From the NCBI RefSeq assembly GCF_003439925.1, contig NZ_QQRR01000001.1, positions 1,674,001 through 1,738,000 on the forward strand: 64,000 nucleotides of DNA. The letters run 5' to 3'. The notes beneath the pieces are model-generated. The model was not told the origin of the DNA. It saw nothing but the letters and a program-made list of their open reading frames with translations, and did not search any database. This DNA is from Haloprofundus halophilus (GTDB lineage: Archaea > Halobacteriota > Halobacteria > Halobacteriales > Haloferacaceae). Shown here piece by piece: positions 25,425 through 34,654 of this stretch; position 1 is the first letter of the stretch; each line of letters begins with the position of its first letter. A program made the translations under genes and the position numbers.

Positions 25425-26444
25425 CTACAGCTCGAAGTTCGAGACGAGCGACTCCCTCGCCTCGCGCCACGCGGCGACGATTCGGTCCGGCAAGGGGTCC
25501 GACTTCCACGGTTCTATCTCGTCGTTCTCGTCCAGCCAGTCGACGGTCCGCTTCGCGCCTTCTTCCCACCCGACGGTCTGCTCGTGACCCAACTCGCGTT
25601 TCGCCTTCGAGTTGTCGAACACCGTGCTGTACTGGAAGTGGTCGCGTAGCCCCTCCGTGCGCTCGGGTGCGAGTTCGAAGAGCACGTCCGACGGAACGTG
25701 GACCAACTCGGGCGCGGGTGCGTCGAGGGCGGCGGCGACACCACGATGGTACTCGTTCCACGTCAGGTGCTCTTCGGCGGTGACGTGGTACGCCTCACCG
25801 TCGACGACCGACCCCTTCGCTTCCACTGCAGCGACGAAACTCCGCGCCACGTTGTCGCGGTGACACGGTGCCCAGACGGAGGTGCCGTCGCCGTGGACGA
25901 CGATGGGTTTTCCCTCGCGGATACGGTCGACGTACGTCGTTTCCGATCCGAGCGAGTGGATGAGCGTTCCGCCCTCGCCGTAGGTGTGCCACGGGCGGAG
26001 GACGACCGCGGGGAATCCGGTCTCTTCGTAGGCGTCGAAGAACACGTCCTCGGCGGCGGCTTTTTCCTCCCCGTACTCGCTCGTCGGCGGGTGTCGCGGC
26101 GTCTCCTCGGTTAGCGGCATCCGAGAGACGGGGCGGGAGTAGACGTCGATAGTCGAACAGAAGACGTAGCGGTCGACCGACCCCGTGAAGGTGCGGACCG
26201 CGCTCTCGGCGTCTTCCGGCGTGAAACAGACCATGTCGACGACGGCGTCGAACTCGCGGCCGCCGAGTCGGTCCTCGAATCGCTCGTACTCGGTTCGGTC
26301 GCCGCGAATCAGGGAGACGGAGTCGGGAATCTCGGCGTCGGTCTCGCCGCGGTTGTACAGCGTCACGTCGTGGCCGGCGGCGACGAGTTGGCGGGTGATT
26401 CCGGTGCTGATGAGCCCGGTTCCGCCGACGATGAGCACGTCCAT
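25425..26444 (-). CDS. NAD-dependent epimerase/dehydratase (sugar-type)
   Basis: A 339-residue extended SDR with GGTGLISTG at residues 7-15 for NAD binding and the active-site region FCSTIDVYS. It also contains YGEEKAAAE, in the position of the YxxxK motif. The family includes nucleotide-sugar epimerases and mRNA-binding-type (CSP41-like) SDRs, and the I-S-T variation after the first glycines fits the latter group. It is convergent with hemL, with nine bases between the stops. The substrate is unknown. Confidence 0.82.
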   Translation of the reverse strand: MDVLIVGGTGLISTGITRQLVAAGHDVTLYNRGETDAEIPDSVSLIRGDRTEYERFEDRLGGREFDAVVDMVCFTPEDAESAVRTFTGSVDRYVFCSTIDVYSRPVSRMPLTEETPRHPPTSEYGEEKAAAEDVFFDAYEETGFPAVVLRPWHTYGEGGTLIHSLGSETTYVDRIREGKPIVVHGDGTSVWAPCHRDNVARSFVAAVEAKGSVVDGEAYHVTAEEHLTWNEYHRGVAAALDAPAPELVHVPSDVLFELAPERTEGLRDHFQYSTVFDNSKAKRELGHEQTVGWEEGAKRTVDWLDENDEIEPWKSDPLPDRIVAAWREARESLVSNFEL

Positions 26445-26575
26445 AGACGGTCGTCTCCGCGCACGAGGAAGAGTCCGAGGGCGAAGGCAAACGGGATACG
26501 ATGCACAGAGCTGTTCACCGATGTCCGGACGTGGTGGACGAGATTTATCTTCCGGGCCGCGCTATCTTCGCCTGT

Positions 26576-27112
26576 ATGAGCCCTCCTACCGACGAACCGA
26601 CGACGAACAGCGACACCCGAATCGACGGTCCGACGCCGACGAACGGTCGAACCGATTCGACCGGGTCCACCTCCGAGAGCGTCCGCCGCATCCTCGACGA
26701 GTACCTCCCGACCGCGGCGGTCGAGTCGAACTGGTGGTACTGGATCGCCGCCGTCCCGGCCCTCTTGGTCGTCTCGCTCGGCTTCGGCGTGAGCGCGTTC
26801 TTCCTCGCGCTCCTGGGCGTCGGCCTCGACATCGCGGGGTTCATGGGCCTCGCGTCAGCGGGCTTCGGCCTGTTGTTCTTCGCCGTCGCCTCGCTGTTGG
26901 CGCTCGCGAGCTTCGTCGTCGCCGTGCTGTTCCCGGTGGCGATGTACGTCGACGCCCGCGCCGTCGAGGCGGCCGATTTGGGCTGGAACCCCGACCCCGT
27001 GCTGTACTTCCTCGGCGCGGTGTTCGCCGTCGTCGCCACGAACTTCGTGTTGAGCGTGCCGCTGGCGGTGTACTACCTGTACAAGCGTCACGGGGCTATC
27101 GGGCGACCGTGA
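26576..27112 (+). CDS. Haloarchaeal membrane protein (four spans)
   Basis: A 178-residue protein with a Thr/Asp-rich hydrophilic N-terminus (about 45 residues), then four hydrophobic segments (for example WIAAVPALLVVSLGFG, ASLLALASFVVAVLFPVAMY and FLGAVFAVVATNFVLSVPLA) and a short basic end. I recognise no functional motif. It is divergent from the epimerase gene and 72 bases before hemC, so it could be read into hemC. Confidence 0.65.
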   Translation: MSPPTDEPTTNSDTRIDGPTPTNGRTDSTGSTSESVRRILDEYLPTAAVESNWWYWIAAVPALLVVSLGFGVSAFFLALLGVGLDIAGFMGLASAGFGLLFFAVASLLALASFVVAVLFPVAMYVDARAVEAADLGWNPDPVLYFLGAVFAVVATNFVLSVPLAVYYLYKRHGAIGRP

Positions 27113-27184
27113 GAGAGGTAACTCCGCGAATCCGCCGCAGGCGGAACTGAAGCCCTTTTCAGGGTTCGACGCCCACCGACGCAC

Positions 27185-28336
27185 ATGAGTACTCACGGGA
27201 CACTCCGCCTCGCGACGCGAGGCTCGGACCTCGCGCTTCGACAAGCCGCGAGCGTACAGGAGGCGCTCGCCGGGCGACGCCGCGACGTGGAACTGGTCGA
27301 AGTCGAGACCCGCGGCGACCAGATTCAGGACGAACTCATCCACCGCCTCGGCAAGACCGGGGCGTTCGTCCGCGCGCTCGACGAGAAGATTCTCGCCGGC
27401 GAAGTCGACGCCGCCGTCCACTCGATGAAGGACATGCCGACCGAACAGCCGAAGGAACTCCTCGTCGCCGGCATCCCCGAGCGCGCACCCGCCGGCGACG
27501 TGCTGGTGACGCCCGACGGCCGCGAACTCGACCAGTTGCCCGAGGGCGCGACGGTCGGCACCTCCTCGCTTCGCCGGCAGGCGCAGCTGCTCAACGCCCG
27601 CCCCGACCTGACGGTCGAACCGCTCCGCGGGAACGTCGACACCCGCGTCGAGAAACTGCTCGCGCCGTCGCTGCAGGAGGAACACGAAGCGCGCGTCGAG
27701 GCCGACAAAGACCGGAAAGGAAACATTGGCAGCGACGACTACGAACCCGAGTACGACGAGCGACCCGAGGAGTGGTTCGAGGGCCTGAGCGAACTCCAGC
27801 GCAACGCCCTCGGCCGCGAGGTCGACACCGAGTACGACGCCATCGTGCTCGCCGAGGCGGGTCTCAAACGCAGCGGCCTCGACCACCACGTGAACTACGT
27901 CCGCCTCCCGCGCGACCGGTTCGTCCCGTCGCCCGGCCAGGGCGCAATCGCCGTGACGAGCGTCAACGGCGACGCCGCCGACGCCATCCACAAAGCCATC
28001 GACCACCCGCGGACGCGCGTCGAGACGACCGTCGAGCGGACGATTCTCTCGGAACTCGGTGGGGGTTGCGTCGCGCCCATCGGCGTCTTCGCGCTCGTGC
28101 AGGGTCGGCACGTCCACACGCGCGTGCAGGTGCTCGGCCGCGACGGCGAGGAGACGGTCGAAGCGACGCGCGACCTGCCGGTCGAGACCCACGCCGTCGC
28201 CGCCGCGGAGTTCGCCGCCGACCTCAGAGACCGCGGCGCGGCCACCCTCATCGAGGAGGCGAAACGCGACGCCGACGAGGCGGCTGCGAGCGAGCGACGC
28301 GGTGCGCGAGAGGAACCGGAGGAAGCGAACGAATGA
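27185..28336 (+). CDS. hemC: Porphobilinogen deaminase (hydroxymethylbilane synthase)
   Basis: A 383-residue HemC that links four porphobilinogens into hydroxymethylbilane. Motifs include the N-terminal LATRGSDLALRQA, the substrate-contact region AAVHSMKDMP, and the dipyrromethane cofactor Cys in ELGGGCVAPIG (C295). It is longer than the usual 300-320 residues because of an acidic insert near residues 160-215 and a charged C-terminal tail. The stop overlaps the ATG of cobA (ATGA), so hemC-cobA-hemD is an operon. Confidence 0.95.
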   Translation: MSTHGTLRLATRGSDLALRQAASVQEALAGRRRDVELVEVETRGDQIQDELIHRLGKTGAFVRALDEKILAGEVDAAVHSMKDMPTEQPKELLVAGIPERAPAGDVLVTPDGRELDQLPEGATVGTSSLRRQAQLLNARPDLTVEPLRGNVDTRVEKLLAPSLQEEHEARVEADKDRKGNIGSDDYEPEYDERPEEWFEGLSELQRNALGREVDTEYDAIVLAEAGLKRSGLDHHVNYVRLPRDRFVPSPGQGAIAVTSVNGDAADAIHKAIDHPRTRVETTVERTILSELGGGCVAPIGVFALVQGRHVHTRVQVLGRDGEETVEATRDLPVETHAVAAAEFAADLRDRGAATLIEEAKRDADEAAASERRGAREEPEEANE

Positions 28337-29181
28337 GCGAGACGGACGACGGCTCCGAGACGGCGTCGGAATCGGTCGTCGGCACGGTCTACCTCGTCGG
28401 TAGCGGGCCGGGCGACCCCGACCTCATGACCGTGAAAGCGAGCCGACTGCTCGACGAGGCGGACGTCGTGCTCCACGACAAACTCCCGGGGCCCGAGATT
28501 CTCGGCCGGATTCCCGAGGAGAAGCGCGAGGACGTGGGCAAGCGCGCCGGCGGCGAGTGGACGCCCCAGGAGTACACGAACAAGCGCCTCGTCGAACTCG
28601 CTCGCGAGGGCAAGAGCGTCGTGCGCCTGAAAGGTGGCGACCCGTTCGTCTTCGGCCGCGGCGGCGAGGAGGCGGAGCATCTGGCGAACGAGGAGATTCC
28701 CTTCGAGGTTGTCCCCGGCGTCACGTCGGCCATCGGCGGCCCCGGCGTCGCCGGAATTCCGGTGACCCACCGCGACCACGCGTCCTCCGTCTCGTTCGTG
28801 ACGGGTCACGAAGACCCCACGAAGGAGGAGTCGGCGGTGAACTGGGAGGCGCTCGCCGAGACCGGCGGCACCGTCGTCGTCCTCATGGGCGTCGGCAAAC
28901 TGCCCGACTACACGAAGGCGCTCCGCGACGCCGGAATGGACCCCGAGACGCCCGTTGCGCTCGTCGAGCGGGCGACGTGGCCCGACATGCGCGTCGCTAC
29001 CGGAACGCTCGGCACCATCGTCGAGGTCCGCGACGAACACGAAATCGAACCGCCCGCGATCACCGTCGTCGGCGATGTAGCCGGGACCCGAGAACGGGTG
29101 CGGAAGTTCCTGCGGAGCGAATCGGGAGCAGGAACGGAAGCGAGAGGTGAAGCGAGCTCCGAGACGGGGGCGGGACGATGA
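28333..29181 (+). CDS. cobA: Uroporphyrinogen-III C-methyltransferase
   Basis: A 282-residue SAM-dependent methyltransferase that converts uroporphyrinogen III to precorrin-2, leading to siroheme, heme by the siroheme route, or cobalamin. Signatures are VGSGPGDPDLMTVKA near the N-terminus and VVRLKGGDPFVFGRGGEE. A third is EVVPGVTSAIGGPG. It has no CysG oxidase/chelatase domains. It overlaps hemC upstream and hemD downstream by four bases each, which implies coupled translation. Confidence 0.95.
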   Translation: MSETDDGSETASESVVGTVYLVGSGPGDPDLMTVKASRLLDEADVVLHDKLPGPEILGRIPEEKREDVGKRAGGEWTPQEYTNKRLVELAREGKSVVRLKGGDPFVFGRGGEEAEHLANEEIPFEVVPGVTSAIGGPGVAGIPVTHRDHASSVSFVTGHEDPTKEESAVNWEALAETGGTVVVLMGVGKLPDYTKALRDAGMDPETPVALVERATWPDMRVATGTLGTIVEVRDEHEIEPPAITVVGDVAGTRERVRKFLRSESGAGTEARGEASSETGAGR

Positions 29182-29924
29182 GCCGGGAGGTCCGCGTCGC
29201 CGTCTTCCGGCCTGACGACGAGCGACTCCGAGACGCGGTCGAACTGCTCGACTCGCTCGGCGCGACGCCCGTTCCCGACCCGATGCTGGAGGTCGAACCG
29301 ACCGGGAGGACTCCGAGAACGGACGCCGAGTACGCCGTCCTGACGAGCAAAACCGGCGTCGAACTCGTCGCCGACGCGGGGTGGGACCCCGGCGAGGCGA
29401 CGCTCTGCGCCATCGGCGACAGCACCGCCGCGGTGATGCGCGAACACGGATACGCGGTCGACGTCGTACCCGACGAGTTCACCTCGACCGGACTGGTCGA
29501 GACGCTCCGCGGCCGGGTGCCGGGTGCGCGGGTCGAAGTCGCCCGCAGCGACCACGGTTCGCCCGTCCTGACCGACGGTCTCGAAGCCGCCGGCGGCTAC
29601 GTGCACGAGACGGTTCTCTACGAACTCGTTCGGCCGCCGGGGTCCGGGGACTCCGCGGAGATGGCCGCCGCCGGGGAACTGGAGGCGGCGCTTTTCTCCT
29701 CGTCGCTGACGGTCGACCACTTCCTCGACGCGGCCGCCGAGCGCGGCCTCCGAGACGAGGCCGTCGCGGGACTCGACGACGCCGTCGTCGGCGCTATCGG
29801 CGAACCGACGCGCGAGACGGCCGAGAGCCGCGGCATCGACGTCGACGTGGTTCCCGACGCGGCCGATTTCGAGGAACTGGCGTGTGCCGCCGTCGAAGTC
29901 GCAGCGCCGACGTACCGCGAGTAG
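29178..29924 (+). CDS. hemD: Uroporphyrinogen-III synthase
   Basis: A 248-residue HemD that closes hydroxymethylbilane into uroporphyrinogen III with ring-D inversion. HemD proteins conserve little sequence; here the two-domain pattern is visible (VAVFRPDDERL, TSKTGVELV, and the C-terminal LDDAVVGAIGEPTRETAE). The identification rests mainly on its place as third gene of hemC-cobA-hemD, with an ATGA overlap with cobA. Confidence 0.9.
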   Translation: MSREVRVAVFRPDDERLRDAVELLDSLGATPVPDPMLEVEPTGRTPRTDAEYAVLTSKTGVELVADAGWDPGEATLCAIGDSTAAVMREHGYAVDVVPDEFTSTGLVETLRGRVPGARVEVARSDHGSPVLTDGLEAAGGYVHETVLYELVRPPGSGDSAEMAAAGELEAALFSSSLTVDHFLDAAAERGLRDEAVAGLDDAVVGAIGEPTRETAESRGIDVDVVPDAADFEELACAAVEVAAPTYRE

Positions 29925-30041
29925 CGGGAGACGACGCGACGAAATCAGCGCCGGGCCATCGTCGAACGCGGCCGAACCGAAGGACGCTCGTCCCGCGGCG
30001 GAGGCGAGCGTTTAAACCCGAAGCCGACCCATCCTCCGTCG

Positions 30042-31457
30042 ATGTCCGCCGGTCCCGTCCCCGAACTCCGCGCGCGCGCCGAGGCCTGTGCAGAGCGACT
30101 CCGAAGCGCCGACTCCGTGCTTCTCGCCTCCCACATCGACGCCGACGGGTTGACGAGCGCCGCCGTCGCCGCGAGCGCGCTCGAACGCGCGGAGATTCCG
30201 TTCGACACCGTCTTCTCGAAACAGCTCGACGCCGACGAGATCGCCGCCATCGCCGCGACGGACCACGAGACGGTGCTTTTCACCGACTTCGGGAGCGGCC
30301 AACTCGATATCATCACCGACCACGAGGCGGCGGGCGAGTTCACGCCCGTCGTCGCCGACCACCACCAACCCGCCGATGCCGACACCGAGTACCACCTCAA
30401 TCCGCTGTTGTTCGGCATCGACGGTGCGTCGGAGCTCTCCGGCGCGGGCGCGAGTTACGTGCTCGCCCGTGCGCTCGAAGGGAGCGAGAGCGACAACCGC
30501 GATTTGGCGGCGCTCGCCGTCGTCGGTGCGGTCGGTGACATGCAGGACTCCGACGGCGCGCTTCGCGGCGCGAACGAGGGAATCGTCGAAGAGGGCGTCG
30601 AGGCGGGCGTGCTGGAAGCCAACACCGACCTCACGCTGTACGGCAAGCAGACGCGACCGCTCCCCAAACTGCTCGAGTACGCCAGCGACGTGCGAATCCC
30701 GGGCATCTCGAACGACCACGCCGGTTCTATCACCTTCCTCGACGGACTGGATCTGGACCTGAAAGCCGACGGCGAGTGGCGGCGCTGGGCCGACCTCTCG
30801 GCGGACGAGCGACAGACCGTCGCCAGTGCCCTCGTTCGCCGCGCCGTCGCCAGCGGCGTACCCGCGGACCGCATCAACTCGCTCGTCGGGACGGCGTACA
30901 CGCTCGTCGACGAGGAGTCCGGGACCGAACTCCGCGACGTGAGCGAGTTCTCGACGCTCCTGAACGCGACGGCGCGCTACAACCGCGCCGACGTGGGTCT
31001 GGCGGTCTGTCTGGGCGACCGAGACGGCGCGCTCGACCGAGCGCAGAAACTGCTGCGGAACCACCGCCGGAACCTCTCGGAGGGGCTGCAGTGGGTGAAG
31101 AACGAGGGCGTGACCGTCGAAGAGCACGTCCAGTGGTTCGACGCCGGAACGCGAATCCGCGAAACCATCGTCGGCATCGTCGCCGGGATGGCCGTCGGCG
31201 CCAGCGGCATCAGCCGCAGTAAACCCATCGTCGCGTTCGCCGAGAAGAACGACGAGGAGGTGAAAGTCTCCGCACGCGGGTCGCACTTCCTCACGCGGAA
31301 GGGCCTCGACCTCTCGCTTGCGATGCGCGACGCCTCGCGCGCCGTCGGCGGCGACGGCGGCGGGCACAACGTCGCCGCGGGGGCGACGATTCCGACCGGC
31401 GAACGCGAGGCGTTCGTCGCCGAAGTCGACCGTATCGTCGGCGAACAGCTGGGGTAG
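30042..31457 (+). CDS. DHH family RecJ-like nuclease/phosphoesterase
   Basis: A 471-residue DHH protein. Motif I is SHIDADGLTSA (31-36 core), then TDFGSG (81-86), the DHH triad in VVADHHQP (106-108), and a DHHA1-type C-terminal motif GGDGGGHNVAAGA. Archaeal RecJ-like proteins act on single-stranded DNA or RNA ends, and some form a replisome complex with GINS. Haloarchaea carry several paralogues, and which one this is cannot be decided without comparison. It stands alone after hemD. Confidence 0.9.
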   Translation: MSAGPVPELRARAEACAERLRSADSVLLASHIDADGLTSAAVAASALERAEIPFDTVFSKQLDADEIAAIAATDHETVLFTDFGSGQLDIITDHEAAGEFTPVVADHHQPADADTEYHLNPLLFGIDGASELSGAGASYVLARALEGSESDNRDLAALAVVGAVGDMQDSDGALRGANEGIVEEGVEAGVLEANTDLTLYGKQTRPLPKLLEYASDVRIPGISNDHAGSITFLDGLDLDLKADGEWRRWADLSADERQTVASALVRRAVASGVPADRINSLVGTAYTLVDEESGTELRDVSEFSTLLNATARYNRADVGLAVCLGDRDGALDRAQKLLRNHRRNLSEGLQWVKNEGVTVEEHVQWFDAGTRIRETIVGIVAGMAVGASGISRSKPIVAFAEKNDEEVKVSARGSHFLTRKGLDLSLAMRDASRAVGGDGGGHNVAAGATIPTGEREAFVAEVDRIVGEQLG

Positions 31458-32341
31458 ACGCGTTAGGCCGAATCGAGGACGGTTCGGTGTTATCCGCTGT
31501 ACTCGACTAGCTGAGAGTCTCGAACGGGGTGGTTCGTAGCTGTGAGATAGCTCACGGAGATCCGCAGTATTGGTATATCGATATAGAGTTTATCTTGGAC
31601 CATTCGTAAAAACAGGGGAGGTTCGAGAAACGAGCGCTGTCGGGAAGAGACGGGCCAGTTCGGCCCATCCTCGCTGTCCTGCCGGACGTGGGCACCGGAA
31701 ACAGTGTAAACAGACGCCCGTCGTTCGGGGCCGTCAACTCGACCCTTCGCTCTCGCGGGTGTCGCGTCGTCACTCGGACCCTCCGAAGGCAGTTCGAGTC
31801 GATTTGCCGGATAGAGTCGACAAGATTCGGTCGTGTCGGCCGGAGTAGCGATGCGAACGATACGAGGCGTCCGAAGTCTGGGGACAGGAAGTGGCGGGGT
31901 AGCACAGAAGCGAACCGGGGAGGTAGCGCCCGCCCGATCTCGGACGGTCGATGTCAACTCTTCGCAGAGCGAGCAGTAGTTCGCTCGTCGAGCCGCCGGA
32001 TTCCACTTGTCGCGAAAACGGCTCTCGAATAGACTCGCTGGTGGCTGCGAGCGGGAGCGAAATCGACGGTACGCCGACTGATTACGCACGGTATCACAAC
32101 GTCCCCAGTCGACGAAGGGTAGCGGCGGTTTCGCGCCGTTCTGTGACCCGGTTTCCGAGTATTCGGTCGTATCAGGGCAAAAAAGGCCAGAAGTCGACAG
32201 AAAACAGTCCGAGACTGGCAGGCGGGAACTCGAAGCGACGGCCGTCATAAATCAAATACCGTGATACGAAATACACGCTCGCCTCCCAAACGGCGCTTCG
32301 GTGCAGGCGACTGTTAACACAGTGGGGAACAAACGACGGGT
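31458..32341. other. Large gene-free region (884 bp)
   Basis: This is the longest stretch without a supported gene. It has lower GC than its neighbours and stop codons are frequent. One frame on the minus strand stays open (31490-32248), but its product is Ser/Arg/Pro-rich and lacks the acidic character of haloarchaeal proteins, so I do not call it. It contains a perfect 12-base palindrome TATATCGATATA at 31574-31585 and an AT-rich tract near 32246-32275. It could be a decayed gene, a long regulatory region or an unknown non-coding RNA. Confidence 0.5.
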
Positions 32342-32581
32342 ATGTCACGACACGAGGCCACCTTCGAGATAGAGTCGAAAACGGATTCGTACGCCGCCCG
32401 GCGCATCGTAGAGCGGGCGTACGACACGATTCGAGAAGAGTCGCGGAGCGTCCGCGAGGGGACGGACGACGCGCAGACGCTCTTGAGGGAGTTCGAGACG
32501 CTTCGAGACGCGGCGAGGCGTCCGACGCCCGGGAAACTGACGATTATCTACGAACAGGACGACGACGAGTTCGAGGACTGA
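32342..32581 (+). CDS. Conserved hypothetical protein
   Basis: A 79-residue acidic protein with a long amphipathic helix (ARRIVERAYDTIREESRSVR) and a C-terminal beta segment (GKLTIIYEQDDDEFED). No motif links it to a known function. Its composition and codon pattern are typical of real haloarchaeal genes. It stands alone before the SLC13 transporter, with 94 bases between. Confidence 0.65.
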   Translation: MSRHEATFEIESKTDSYAARRIVERAYDTIREESRSVREGTDDAQTLLREFETLRDAARRPTPGKLTIIYEQDDDEFED

Positions 32582-32675
32582 GAGTCCGGCGGTCGAGTCG
32601 AGAGACTGTGAGAGAGCGAGCGATGGTCGGCGTGCGGATACCAGTCCTTTTCCCTCGTAACCGTCTCGTTTCGGT

Positions 32676-34547
32676 ATGTCCTTCTCCTCGGCCGCCCCCT
32701 TAGTCCAGGGTGTGGCTTCGTCTCCGTTGACGGTCGACATGCTCGTCGTCTTCGCGCTCATCCTCCTCGCGTTCGTGTTGTTTGCGACCGAACGGTTCCC
32801 CATCGACGTCACCGCCATCCTGCTGATGGTTCTGTTGATGGTGCTCGAACCGTGGACGCAGATAACCCCCCGGGAGGGAATCTCCGGGTTCGCTAACCCC
32901 GCCACCATCACCGTGTTGGCGATGCTCATCTTGAGCACCGGCATCAACCGAACGGGTATCGTCCAACTGTTCGGTCGGAAGATGGCAGCGTTCGCGGGCG
33001 ACGACCGACGCAAACAGCTCGCCGCGACCATCGGCGTCACCGGACCAGTGTCGGGAATCATCAACAACACGCCGGTCGTCGCCATCCTGGTTCCCGTCAT
33101 CGCCGACCTCGCCCACGAGGGGAAGACGTCTCCGTCGAAACTGCTCATGCCGCTGTCGTTCGCCTCGATGCTCGGCGGGACACTGACGCTCATCGGGACG
33201 TCGACGAACATCCTCGCCAGCGACATCGCGGCGCAAATCGGCGCGGAGTCGCCCGAACTCGGGCTACAGGCGTTCGGGATGTTCGAGTTCACGAAACTCG
33301 GTGTCGTCGTCTTCGCGGTCGGAGCCCTCTATCTCATGACGGTCGGCGTCAGGTTGCTCCCCGAACGCGTGCCGGTCGACGAGGACCTCGTCGAGGAGTA
33401 CGCTCTCCAGGAGTATCTCGCGGACGTCGTCGTCCCGGCGAACTCCTCGCTGCTCGGTCAGACCGTCGAAGAGGCGCTCGGCGACGACGAACTCGACATC
33501 GACGTTCTCCAACTGATTCGGAACGGAGAGCGATTCTCCGAACCGCTCGCCCGCAAGGAGATTCACCGGAGCGACACGCTCCGCCTCAGGACGAACCGGG
33601 AGACGCTCGAACGCATCATGGACGCGGAAGGACTCGCGCTCGCCGGGCGTCCGCAGACCGAGGGCGAGTTGCATCCGGACGAGGAGGAGCCCGTCCTGGT
33701 CGAAGTGGTCATCCCGTCGGGGTCGTTTCTCGTCGGCGAGACGCTGTCGAGTTCGGCGTTCCGACAGCGCTACGACGCGAACGTGCTCGCCTTCCGGACC
33801 CGCGGCGACGTGGTCCGCGACCGGTTCGAGGAGATCAAGGTCCGGGTGGGGGACACGCTACTCGTCCAGGCACCGCCCGACAGTCTCACCCGGCTCGTCC
33901 AGAACGAGGATTTCATCGTCGCCCACGAGTTCGACGAGGTGACCTATCGGAGCGAGAAGATACCGTTCGCCGTCCTCATCATCGCCGGCGTCGTCGCGCT
34001 GCCCGCGCTGAACGTGTTCCCGATAGTCGTCTCGGCGCTCGCGGGAGTCGTGGCGATGGTGTTCACCGGAGTGCTCAAGCCGAACGAACTGTACTCGTCC
34101 GTCGAGTGGAACGTCATCTTCCTCCTCGCCGGGGTCATCCCGCTCGGGATCGCCCTCCAACAGACCGGAGCCGCCGGCGTGCTCGGGAACGCCGTCGCCT
34201 CGACTGCGGCGTTCTTGCCCGCAATCGGCGTCCTCTGGGTGTTCTACCTCGCGACCGGGCTGTTGACGAGCGTCATCAGCAACAACGCGAGCGTCGTGCT
34301 GATGATTCCCGTGGCGGCCAGCGCCGCGCAGTCGATCGGCGCGAACGCGTTCGCGTTCGTGCTCGCCGTGACGTTCGCGGCGTCGACGGCGTTCATGACG
34401 CCCGTCGGCTACCAGACGAACCTCTTCGTCTACGGCCCCGGCGGCTACACGTTCTCGGATTACATCCGCGTCGGCGCGCCGCTGCAGTTGCTGCTGTCGG
34501 TCGTGACCGTGCTCGGAATCGCGTTCTTCTGGGGCGTCGGCGCGTGA
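32676..34547 (+). CDS. SLC13 family permease with two RCK_C domains
   Basis: A 623-residue transporter of the divalent anion:sodium symporter/ArsB-NhaD-like fold. The membrane halves (about residues 15-215 and 425-620) flank two cytosolic TrkA-C domains at about 240-320 and 340-420. The re-entrant loop signatures GPVSGIINNTPVVA and LLTSVISNNASVVLM mark the two transport-domain repeats. It may carry sulfate, dicarboxylates or another anion, and the substrate is not clear. The RCK_C pair suggests control by a bound ligand. Confidence 0.9.
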   Translation: MSFSSAAPLVQGVASSPLTVDMLVVFALILLAFVLFATERFPIDVTAILLMVLLMVLEPWTQITPREGISGFANPATITVLAMLILSTGINRTGIVQLFGRKMAAFAGDDRRKQLAATIGVTGPVSGIINNTPVVAILVPVIADLAHEGKTSPSKLLMPLSFASMLGGTLTLIGTSTNILASDIAAQIGAESPELGLQAFGMFEFTKLGVVVFAVGALYLMTVGVRLLPERVPVDEDLVEEYALQEYLADVVVPANSSLLGQTVEEALGDDELDIDVLQLIRNGERFSEPLARKEIHRSDTLRLRTNRETLERIMDAEGLALAGRPQTEGELHPDEEEPVLVEVVIPSGSFLVGETLSSSAFRQRYDANVLAFRTRGDVVRDRFEEIKVRVGDTLLVQAPPDSLTRLVQNEDFIVAHEFDEVTYRSEKIPFAVLIIAGVVALPALNVFPIVVSALAGVVAMVFTGVLKPNELYSSVEWNVIFLLAGVIPLGIALQQTGAAGVLGNAVASTAAFLPAIGVLWVFYLATGLLTSVISNNASVVLMIPVAASAAQSIGANAFAFVLAVTFAASTAFMTPVGYQTNLFVYGPGGYTFSDYIRVGAPLQLLLSVVTVLGIAFFWGVGA

Positions 34548-34654
34548 ACCCGAGAGTCGGACGGGCGGTCTGACTCGGGCCGTGCGACGCTATCGCGGCC
34601 TCACCAACCTTGCATCGTGCTAACGTTGATTGGACCAGGCGACGTCTTCACCGT

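Noticed and set aside
31858-31925. Resemblance to an RNase P RNA conserved core (CACAGAAGCGAACCGG)
   Set aside because: The other universal segment (GAGGAAAGTCC type) is missing at the expected distance and no matching stems were found.
31490-32248. A 252-codon minus-strand frame in the gene-free region
   Set aside because: Composition is Ser/Arg/Pro-rich with few acidic residues, unlike real haloarchaeal proteins. It shows no motif and no promoter.
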